Source: Mixophyes australis
Taxonomy: Eukaryota; Chordata; Amphibia; Anura; Limnodynastidae
Assembly (NCBI GenBank): GCA_036250195.1
Contig: JAVHZZ010000003.1
Span: 297,629,565-297,693,564, forward strand
Length of the DNA: 64,000 bases
Direction of reading: 5' to 3'
The notes beneath the pieces are model-generated. The model ran no database searches. It was not told the origin of the DNA and saw only the letters and a program-made list of their open reading frames with translations. Shown piece by piece: positions 36,301 to 48,300 of this stretch. Position numbers and translations under genes: made by a program. How positions within the stretch are numbered: the first letter of the stretch is position 1; every line of letters starts with the position of its first letter.

Positions 36301-39300
36301 ACTTGCAAAATACTGACTGTATGATTGTTGAACAGGCCATACCTGTATACAATTTATATTTTTAAAAATAGCTACCCACACATATTTTAGAATGTTTGTA
36401 TTATGGTCGTCAAACCTCCTCAAGTGGTACCCAAGGAAATAAAATGTAATAATACCCATGTACATTTATATTGACTGTATTTACAATGGAATGTTTCTCT
36501 TCTTTTGTGAAATGAACAGTATTACATAATTGATGTCTGAATGTCTTCAATAAAAATGTTTTGAAAAAAAAAAAAATAGCTACCCCAGGCATCTAACCAA
36601 ACTTCTGAATTGCTGTTGTATACAGTATATGCAAAATATAAAGAGTGATTTTGTTTTGTATTTTGAAGATGTACAATGTGTATCTGTAATCATAGTTGGA
36701 AAATATCTAGGGTTTGGTTGTCTATGGGCTTCTTACCTTTAAATCACAGTCTTAATATTTCCTGTCTGTTACACATATAAAATACTGTGTGATTTCTCTG
36801 CACAGGTGGAACAGAATCGCGTAAAGCTGCTTAATGACAAAGCATATGCCATGTCACAGTTACAGAAGAAGTTAGGCCAGCTCCTTTACCTTACTAATTT
36901 AGAGAAGGTAAGTGTAAGATTCTGTAGGTGGTACTGACAACATTATACATACAGTGATCTACTGTACAGTAAGTTAAAGTTAACAGCAAGCTAAATGAAG
37001 GACAACTTCTTAGTCTAAAAGCATGAAAATGCAATATCATTGAGGTTATATCTGCAACATAACAGTATACTGTCAGGAGCCGCGGCAGCCGCGGGCACCG
37101 GCGCGACTCTCTTCTGCCTCCTCCTGGCTTCCCGGCCGTCTCCATGATGATCGGGACTTCCTGGATTCGGCCCGACCATTGCCAGGGCAACGGCCAGGCA
37201 CAGAAATGACTGCGTTGCATCCCAGCAATACAGGGCAGCCGGGCACGCATCTCCAAGCCTGCGGGCCAATTAAGCTTCCTTTAATTTAATCACCACTGCC
37301 TAGGGGTGTTTACAGGGCAAAGCCCTGATTGGCCATTATCAGTATTTAAGGCAGAGAGGGCTTAGCCTCCCTGCCAGTTATAGCGTTCTGATACTCAATT
37401 TGCTTACCTGCTCCTGTGCTGTTTTGGCATATACCTTTTGGATTGCTTATCTGTGTATGACTCTCTGCCTGTTACCTGGACTCTGAACCATCGATAGTTG
37501 CCCTGACTTTCTTCCTGTACCTGGACTCTGAACCATCGCTAGTTGCCCTGACCGTTTGGCTTGTATTCTGGACTCCGCTATTTGCCTGTGACCCTGACCT
37601 CGGCCTGCCTCTGACCATCCGTTCCAGCCTTGGCCAGCGCTCCCGATTCCACCTGCGTGCAGCCATGTATGATGAACTTTTACTACTCTGAGCCTTACAC
37701 CTGCGGGCATCTGAGTACCTGTGAGCATATAAAGCTCTACGGGAAAGACGGCTGCTATAGGTGAAGATCTCTACCCTATCTGTTCTAAAAGCTCATCTAG
37801 GTGGTCGTAGGCCATAACATATACCATGTCCCATGAGTGAGTTATTTGCACATTTGGCACATGACATGCACCTGTGGAACACGTAATCTACTGCCCGGGT
37901 CTGCTTGGTCAAGATAATGCTCATACATAGGTTTATACTTGTTCCTTGCAAAAATGACACAGGATTTCCATAGTAAACAACTAAATGACCGTGAAATCCC
38001 ATGGTAATTTAGTCACTTACCATGCTGCTTTTTAGATAGTATGAAACAGGTGGATGTGCTCTTACCTTATGATTGCATTGGTACATGGATACATCTGTAT
38101 GTAATTGGGTATCCGAATGGCCACAAGACTAGAGACAGGCATGTTCAGCATATGAAAACATTCAACAATGTGTTTTAAAGCTCTAATATTTCAGGGACAC
38201 CAATAAAACAACCAGTCACCTGTTAGTTACTATTTAGTACTCTATTTGCCTGTGGTTGGCATGCAAGAAAATTCATAGCCAGTAGAAAATGGGGTATCAA
38301 CTCACAGTGAAAGCGAATGCTAGATAAAAGACCTTCAAACATGACCCCTCCCATCCTGTAACCAATGCTCTTCTCCCACACTTCTCATTTAATTTTCTAT
38401 TTCAGTTACCCATGCAGAATTAATTGATGAGAAGGATGTTTTTAAAACATTAATAAATTCAGCACAAGTAACTGCATAAATATGGAGGGTTTGCAGATCT
38501 AATTTAGAAAGGCCTCAGTTCTTGCTCTCAAGCGTCAGTGATCATATCAGAAACTTTGTATAGCAACTGATCTGGTATATGTCAGTTGCAAATAGTGGTT
38601 TTTGCTGCATGTCACAAGATTATGAGTTAAAGCCTTGAATTCAGAGTACCTGTGTGTGATACATAAAAATGACTCTGGCATGATGGACCTTTAGCAACTG
38701 TACTGAGTTTAAAATGATTACCTCTATCACGGCATATTTGGAAAAAGATATAAAGGTTTAATTTCAAAAAGTTAATTGGTTTTAAACACACGGTCAATTA
38801 TAGATTTTTTTACATTGTTTTTTTCAATTTCAGTCTCAGGATAAAACTAGTGGAGAAGTAAATCCAGAGCCCTGTCCAATATGTGCGCGAAATCTGGGGA
38901 AGCAGGTAACCTGTCAAATATTCTATTCTATTCTGTAAACTATTCTATTCAATTCTATCCATTTGGCATCTCACTCACATTTAATAGCAGTTGTCCTCTC
39001 CTCTCAGATGTTGCTATCTCCATTCGTCACAATGCACCTCCTGTGAGGCAGGAAACACTGGTGCCATGATCATCTGTGTTTTCTGCATGAAAGACCTGAT
39101 TGTCTGTGCCACAGCACAGCTAGTTTATCCCAAAACACAAAATAAATGGTGTGGCCTCCTAAGAGGCAGTAGTTAGACTCCTTGCAGTGAAAGAGTTAAC
39201 ATTTGGGTTAGTTCATTCAATTGGCTTCAGGCTGGATCCATATTTATATATATTATTTTTACTATATTGAAACGTCACCAGCCCCTTAACCATAAAAGTG

Positions 39301-42300
39301 CACAGTAAACTGATTTCACAAGGAAGCCCCATTCTGCAACTAGTTTGGGAAAAATATAATGGAATCTGAAGACTCCTTAAGCATGTCTTAATATACACTG
39401 ATCAGCCACAACATCAAAACCACCTGCCTAATATTGTGTAGGTCCACCCAAAACAGCTTTGTCGAGGAATAGACTCCACAAGACCTCTGAAGGTGTCCTG
39501 TGGTATCTGGCATGAAGACGTTAGCAGCAGATCCTTGACCTCTTTCTCGTGTTCTTCGCATTATCCTGCTGAAAGAGGCCACTTCCTTCAGGGAATACAG
39601 TTGCCATGAAGGGGTGTAATTGGTCTGCAACAATGTTTATGAAGATGGTACATGCAAAAGTAACATCCACATGAGTCCAAGGTTTCACAGCAGAACATTG
39701 CCCAGAGCATCACACTGCCTTCACCGGCTTGCCTTCTTCCCATAGTGCATCTTGGTGCCATTTTTTACCCATGCACCTGGCAGTGGTTCTAATGTTGTGG
39801 CTGATATGTGGTAAATTGGGCTTCATAGGTCTAAAATATTGTTGAAAGACCAAAATTGGTAAATGTTTGTTAACTGCTCATAACAAAGGACTACTCAACC
39901 AGTTTTAAACAGATGTACATATTTAGGCAAGTTTTATTTATTTTGCACTTTTTATTAAGTCTTGATCCCAAATGAAAAATATTGTTTGCTCTTAAGCACC
40001 ACCTTTTGCAAATAGTATCAAATGTAAATGTATGGTGGCATTATATAATTGATTAGGGTTTTTTCTTGTATTTTTATTTTCAGTGGGCAGTGTTGACTTG
40101 CGGCCATTGCTTCTGTAATGAATGTGTTGCAATCATCATAGAACAGTATAGTGTTGGCACGCGAAGAAGTGCTATCAAATGTGCTATATGTAGACAGACC
40201 ACATCACACAAAGAGATTTCTTATGTGTTCACAAGCAAGTCTGCAGACGAAGAAAATGACATTCCAGTAAAGGTAGTATGTTCTGATCCAGCTGCAGTTG
40301 ACCGCACATCTTTCTTTGCATCCAATGCTTTCTATTTGTTTCATTTTTTGACCTTACTGTTTCTTTATTCTACAGTAACAATGTGAATCACAAATAGTAA
40401 TGGTACAGTATAAATAATAGACAGAGAGACAATTTAACCGGATAATACCAAGCTGTTCTAGAAATTGTGATTTGTGAAGCAGACATCAATCACCTATAAA
40501 ATAGAGCTTTTTTTCATAACAATCCCAACAGCCGCATAGAATACAGAATTTCTACATTTTGGGGGTGCGGATGTTGGGTTATGTTCCAACTCTAGAAGTC
40601 AGGATAGTGGGGGGTAAATCCTTTTCTGCCCAATAACCCACAGTTATAGTGGGCACAAGTCTTTGAATCTGAAACCATCTACTTAAGACTCTGAAAAAGA
40701 GTTTTGCTGCCATTTGATAAGTTGTTAAAAGCTAATATTCCTTTCAAAGTATAGACCTGTGTCTGCCACCTAAATCTCCCATGCTGTATAACCCTCTGGA
40801 GGGTAGATGTCCCGTTTTCAAAATGTGCCTTTATGGTTGATTGGGTTCAATACGGCCAGTCTCCGTCTCCTGCCCCCCTGTCTGTTTCTCTCCTCCTCCC
40901 CCTTGAAGTCTTTGTCTTATGTGTACTTGAATGTTTCCTGTGTTATTGTTTTTTGTTACTTTTTTGATTGTTTGTTTATGGGCAGTTCTGTCCGATTTAT
41001 TGGCTCTACATTATGCACTGTACTCTGTGGTAACTGGTATGTTTGTTACATATTCTTTTACTAAAAACTTAATAAAAACCTTTTGAGAAAAGCTAATATC
41101 CCAACCTGTCCAGCAATGGAAACGGTGGACTGCATGTTTACATGCTTACAGATGTCTGTTTCAAGTGTTATTTTAGTAAATCGTGGTACCTAGCTTAATG
41201 ATTTAAGTGTTTCTATAATATTTAAAGGGTAAGTCCACTAAAAAATCAAGCATTAAAAAAATAAATATTTTCATAAAAGTAATTATTTTTTATTTTGTTT
41301 TACATTTTCATATAAGTTTACAACAGTACAAAAAATAGGACATTTTATAGCATAAAACATCTTACAAGGAAGTAGGCTGTCGTCACAAGCTGTACTGCCT
41401 TACCTCATCCCATTTAGGTGAAAAAGTAAATGGGAAATACTGGACCCAAGAAATATATACCTGATTAAATGTGCACACATTAACAGGCCTGTAGTTACAG
41501 GACCTGGGAATGTTGCAAACAATGCAAATCCATCTGTTCATTTTATGAAGCAGTGGAATATGTTGGCACTTAATAAAATTATACACCAGAGGTGAAAATT
41601 CAGTTTTGGGTGGAGTTCCATAAGGTTTGCATTATTACACAATATTTTTTGCCTGGGTATCTGTGTTCCACCCAACTTGGTAGGTTCCCCCGTGTCTCTT
41701 ATTTGAGGCTCTTGCACCGGTGCGAAAACCATCCTCCTCTGCTAGTGCAAGGAGATCCTCCCCAGGACAAGTCATACATTATACCATGTACATTATTACA
41801 ATTTATATAACAGTCCAACAGTTGTTTAAAATAAATACAAGAAAACACCTGTAACAGCAGTGGCACACGCAGGGGGGGTTTCTGAGTCTCTAGAAACCCC
41901 CCCTGCGCTAACTAAGTGGCCACTGTCCTATACAGCAGCCGCGGCCCTGTCAAAGAAGCGTCGATACAGCACCGCCGCAGACGCTTCTTAGACAGTGCCG
42001 CGGCTGCTGTATAGGACAGCGCTGGCGAAACGGAGCTGCTGCGCATGCGCAGCAGCTCTCTCTCGGTTATTTTTTTCTTTTTGGGTCGGCGGGGAGAAAC
42101 CTCCCCCCCCCCCCCCCCCGACAATCCTCGGTGCGCCCCTGAACAGTGTTAATGTACCCATATATAATTGTCATTGTTTGTGTTTGAAGTTGTTACCACA
42201 TATTTACCTACATCATTTCACACTTTTTTTTTTCTATGTAATGATGTTTTACTGAATTATTGTTATTTTGTTAACCCATATAATAATCTTTATCATATGA

Positions 42301-45300
42301 CTCAAGTTGTGAAATTACATAAATTCATAACAAGTCCATTTGTATTTTTCTCAAAGGGAAGCCATTCTACAAAAGTTGAAGCAGTCATCAGAACGCTTAT
42401 GAAAATCCAGTCCTTGGATTCTGGAGCCAAGTCGCTGGTATTCTCTACAGTAAGAGCTTCAATCAGTTTGTGTGGTTTGGTTTATTGTGGTAAACTGAGA
42501 GAGATTTTATAAGATACACTGTTATTTTAGAGAAAATATATTAATATATCTAAAGGAGTTACAGCCAAAGATATAGGTACTAGAGGGTTCTGCTGCTGTT
42601 TAATAGTTTTTAAATAATGTAATACTTTTCTGTAGAGCTTTTAAAACAATTAAATTTGATTTATAATAAGTTAAAATCAGTTAAAAAGAAACAAAAAGTG
42701 AACTACCCAAATAATGTCAGTAAACTGAAAAAGACAATTGAGCAGTTTAGCCCAATGTCAAATTAATTTACAGTCATCTAAGTTTATATGACCAGCGTAC
42801 CACCCAGCCAATATACAGTCTTTATAGCGAAGATGATGATTTAAACATAGCAACCTAAAATCTAGTCAATGCTTTTTAATGTGCAGAGAAGGATGTAAGT
42901 AAGAGTGGATTACAAATAGGAAGCACTGTATTTTATAACTTTTGGTTTGTTCAGATCTATAGTTTTCACCATTAGCTGAAAATAATAATAAAATAATTTA
43001 AGCAAACTGATTTAAAAAAAAAAAAAAATCAAAAAAAAAATCTTGCCACAGTGAGTACACCTGGCCACATCATTCTCCTAAATACAGAACTCAACTAATA
43101 ATGTGATTTGTGTAAGCATTAATGGAGGATATCCAGATTATCTGCATACCCCATTTTCCTCCTCTGTTCTGGCTTCTGACAATTATCCTGTTTGTTTCTC
43201 TTTCTGAGTATTGGTGTTATTGTAATCGAAAAATACTTTGCAGCCTAATTGTTTGTGTTATTGTTACTCTCCAGTGGCAAGATGTGTTGGATATTATTGC
43301 AAAAGCTCTGCAAGACAACAGCTTGGCATTCTCACAAATTAACGGGATTCAAAAGTTTCAGGTACAGAATACTGTGATGTTGACTAATCCCTTAATGTTG
43401 CTGAGCCTCAAAGCAATTTGTTTTAATTTTTCTTGAGATTTGATTTGATCTTACCATTCTAAGGGTCTGATTCATTGAGGAATGTAAATGCTGATACATG
43501 CTATATTTTGAGTAAAATTTGCTCTGCGCATGTTCAGAAACGGACTATAAGCCAGGGAATGCAAGTTCATCCAGTTCATCTAATAACGCAAAGGACATTT
43601 CCGACAGCCTACGATTTCAAGGGCTGAACAGGGGAGAATAGGGACATATGCACTTAGTCATTGTACAGTAAGGACGTGCCAAGGTTGCTTCCATCACCAA
43701 CCTTAACAAGTAAGTAGACAAAAGTAAAATAGACCTACCACAGCTGTGATACATAGAGAAGATGAACTCCCTATGTCTATGAATCCTGACAACCCCTGAG
43801 CTTGCTCTAAATCCACTAAAGCTTGGATACACACTACTGCAATTTCATACAATTTTTGTGCAGATCACACGATAAACGACTGTTTGGTCAGATAATGCAT
43901 TAGTGTGTACTCTGCCACGATTATGTTTTATCTCACCAAAGCACATCTTATTGTTTGATTTGGTTTTTTAAACTTCCTAAAAATCACGATCAACAATGGA
44001 ATGTTGTCAGGCAAATATGGAAGTGTGTATTGACTCACAACCTGCAGTGTATGCAGATCTCTATAGAGTGTACAGAGTAATGTTCTTTTCAGCAGATTGT
44101 TATGAGAGATAAAAAGCACAGGTCTGAAGGTAATTTGTGTAGGTGTGTACACATAAATCTGCATCCTCATCGGGACTTTCAGTCCTTGGTGAAATCGTTA
44201 CAGAAATTGCATCTGCAGTAACTTTCTGTAATGTGTACCCAGCTTAACTGTAAACTGATCACAATGTACTCTGATGTACTTTGCAAGCTGTATATTCTTA
44301 TAGCTTCACCAGCACTTCATTAAATTAGAAGCATCTACTTTCCTCTGGAGATGTACACGTGTCCATTTTTTTTCTACATTTCATACAAATAATCTACATT
44401 TAAACTGGGTAATTAATTTAATGACTTTCTTATTTTCTATTTGGTACCTTACACAATAGTAGCATAGTTAGAACACTACAGGAGATCATCTTGGTATCCT
44501 AGCAATTGTAAAACAAATAAGGAAACTGTCCCAGGCTCAAAGCACATTATTTAAAAAAATCACTTCATCCAAAACTAATAAAAAAAATGATCTCATTTGG
44601 GACTTCTAAATATGGAAAAGTTGGAAATTGCAGGGTTTTTGTTGCAGTCTGCATCAAGAGGATTTCGAAGTTACAGACAAGATTATTGTGAATGTAAAAA
44701 GATTACTTCACCATATTAAATGATGGACAGTTTTATGATCCTGGAGTGTCAGGTCCTTTTACTTTGGATTAATGGTTACTGAAGCATTACTTGCCACCAA
44801 AGCGTGTTAATACACCTTGTAAAATGCTGTTGTCAAAGGAAGGATGGATCCCTATGACACCCTTACTTGTTAACAACTTAGTGTGTGTTAAGTTCCAAAG
44901 TATCTAAAAAGCTTTTCCATTCATGTTGGAGTGTAACAAAACCCCGTTTGACCCATTACATTCATCCTCTGCCCCTTCACAAACCCACTTCACCCATAGA
45001 CTCTCGCACATGGCTACCTTTAGTACTCCTTCTGGTTTTACTACCTATCTTCCCTGACACTCTCATGCGGACCCTGCTCTCTCCCTGATAACCTGGACTC
45101 GCCTGTACTTGTTCACCTGAACTTTCTCCCTAATACCCTGGACTTCTTGACTCACCTGATCTTTCTGGCTCTCTGATACCCTGTTACCCTGGACTCCTGG
45201 GGCTAGATTTACTAAGCTGCGGGTTTGAAAAAGTGGGGATGTTGCCTATAGCAACCAATCAGATTCTAGCTGTCATTTTGTAGAAGGTACTAAATAAATG

Positions 45301-48300
45301 AAAGCTAGAATCTGATTGGTTGCTATAGGCAACATCCCCACTTTTTTAAACCCGCAGTTTAGTAAATCTAGCCCCTGAACTTATTTGTTTGCACCGGGAA
45401 TCCTCTGGATTCACCTGGACTCACTCAAACTCCTGCTTATCACCCTCTACCACTGCCTGAGTACACCAGTTTCTGTGGATACTCACCATCCGGGCTCATC
45501 ATTACATGTGGTCACTCACCATTAATTGTGCATTTCTTCTTCTTTGCCTGGTATTGTTTCTGCTATTGCACTACCGACTTGTTACTGCCTTGTATTTTAT
45601 TTAGTCTTTATTAATTTTATTCTTTAACATATTGTTGTTGTCTTGTATTTTATTTAGTTTTTATTAAGTTTTTTTCTACAGCTTGATTCACCACAGTTTG
45701 CCTTTTATTGTCCCTGCCTCTGTCTCTAAATTCTGACCCCTCTTCCTCCCTCTCGACTGCTTCTGTTTCTCTTCCATCCCCTCCATTTTCCCTCCTCTCT
45801 TCTGCTCTCTCACCGTGTCTTCACCGTCCTGTCTTATACCCATCCTTTTCCCTAGGCCCCTTTTCAACAACAATTTCAACCTCCGACCCTACTTCTTTTG
45901 CTAACTGTCTCCCCATTGCACTTGTCCCCTTTACCTCTTAACTACTCGAGCTGATTGCCTGCAACCACATTACCAGGCACCTATCGGAAAACTCCCTCCT
46001 CGACCTTTGACAATCTGGCTTCTGCCCCCTCCACTCCACTGAAATTATAAACGACCTCCTCTCAGCCAGATCCAAGGGTCACTTCTCCCTGCTCATCCTC
46101 ATGGACCTCTCTGTGACCTTCGACACGGTAAACCACCCCTCCTGTTGCAGAGCCTTCTTTCTCTCTGCCTCTCTGGCTCTGTCCTCGCATGGTTAACCTC
46201 TTACCTTGCCAACCGCTCTTTCTCTGTTTCCACTCTTGATTCATCATCACCGCCCTCCCCATAGGAGTCCCTCAGGGCTCTTTTCTTGGTCCTCTGCTCT
46301 TTTCACTGTTCACTACCTCCCTGGGTGACCTCTTCTCTTCCTTCGGTCTCCAATATCACCTTTACGCCGATGACATTCAACTCTACATCTCTTCTTCTGA
46401 CCCCCCTCCCCCTCCTCCTCTCTCGTGTATCAGACTGCCTCTCCGCCATCCTCTTTTGGGTGTCCTCACGTTTTCTTAAAATCAACATTGAAAAAACTGA
46501 ACGCACTGTTTTCCCTACTTCTAAATCTTCACCCTACCTTGATCTCTCTATCATGGTTAACAACAACAACACTATCTTTTCTGTTCCTCAACTCCACTTG
46601 TCTGGGTGTCACCCTCAACTCCTACTTCTCTTTTGCCCCCACATTCAAACTCTTGCCCAATCCTGTCGGTTCCAACTCCATAACATTGCACACATCCAGC
46701 CCTTCGTATCTCAGGATGCCACCAAACCCATTATCCATGCCCTCATCATTTCCTGTCTTGATTACGGTAACCTTCACCTCACCGGCCTACCCCACTCCCA
46801 CCTTGCCCCCCTTCGTTCTGTACTTAAAGCGGCTGCGAGACTTATCTTCCTTTCACACCGCTCTTGCCTTATACTGCTTCCTTTCGTCTACAGAATCCTT
46901 TTCCACTCCACTGCTTCTTATATCTCCAAACTCCTCTCCTTTCACACTCCCTCCCACTCCCTGCGATTGGCCAATGACCGTTGCCTCTCCTCCACTCTGA
47001 TTACCTCTTCCCATGCCAGAATTCAAGTTTTCTCCCAGGCTGCCCCCCTCCACTGGAACAACCTCCCTCACTCCATCCGACTGTCACCTAATCTGTGCAC
47101 CTTCGAACGGGCACTTAAAACTCATCTGTTCCTCAAAGCCTGTCAGACATCCACCTAACCTTTTCCATGCTTGTTCTCCTCACCTCCCTCTTCCCTGTAT
47201 GTGATCCTCTTGTTCTTCTTTACCTCCACTGACTCCTCTTGTGCCTGGTGTCTGTTTGCCCTCCCTTTAGTATGTAAGCTCTTACGAGCAGGACCCTCTT
47301 TTCTTCTGTCTCTGTACTATTTATTCTCCTCCAACCTCACTGCTCTTGCTATGCTTGGAGCTATTGGAATCTTGAATTTACTTGTTTTTGTTCTGTACTG
47401 TTTTACTCTATATGGTCTACTGTTTGTATTCTGTACGGTGCTGCAGAAACCTTGGGGTGCTTTACAAATAAAGGGTAATAATAATAATTTATAATAAGTG
47501 CTGACCTGTGAATAAGCAAGAGTAGTTGTCATAGGAATCAATCTCTCAGACAAGTGCATGAGAATGGGTTACGTATAATGCATTAGCAGCCCAATATAAA
47601 AGCACCCAAAGATTAATAAATATGTAAAATTAATAATAATATGTATGATTAATAAATGAAAAATATGTACAAGGTATATGCCTGACAAGTAATTTTGCAG
47701 CATTTCAAACAATCAAAAATTTTAGTTGTGCTGCTTTAATAATAATAAAAATTTATAGAAGCTAACATTATTTTTCTTTATTTTCAGGAAAATCTTTCAG
47801 CATTTAAATATGATCCCAAGATCAACATTTTGCTACTTCCATTGCACACTGGATCCAATGGGCTCAACATCATTGAGGCTACTCATGTATTACTAGTAGA
47901 ACCTATACTGAACCCAGCACATGAACTGCAGGCCATAGGTCGTGTTCACAGAATTGGCCAGGAGAAGTAAGTTTGTTTTTGTTTTATTTAGCTTTTTCTT
48001 TTTTTTTTTTTTCAATACTTCAGATTGTCAGGGTAGCTCAATGTTTTGGTTTTCATGCATTCTCTTTGATCAATAATCAGAACCATTATTTGTCCCATAC
48101 ATTTGTAGCTGAGACTCCTTCTCAGTCAGATTGTAAGCTCCTCTTGAAAGACTTTTTCATCTTCTGTCTTGGTGTATGTTACTATATTTTTAATCATTTT
48201 AGTTTTGCTATATCCCACTTTTTTACAGCACTGTGTAATATATTAGTGTTCTGTATAAATACTAATACTAGTACTTTAGAGCAGTGGTTCCCAAACTTTT

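Noticed and set aside
40273..40386. 3' extension of the open frame after SHPRH e13
   Set aside because: The GTAGTA donor at 40273 joins in frame to e14; the extension has no SHPRH similarity.
46425..47000. 191-codon ORF overlapping the LINE frame
   Set aside because: Alternative frame of the CR1/L2 C-terminal domain; motifs are found only in the other frame.
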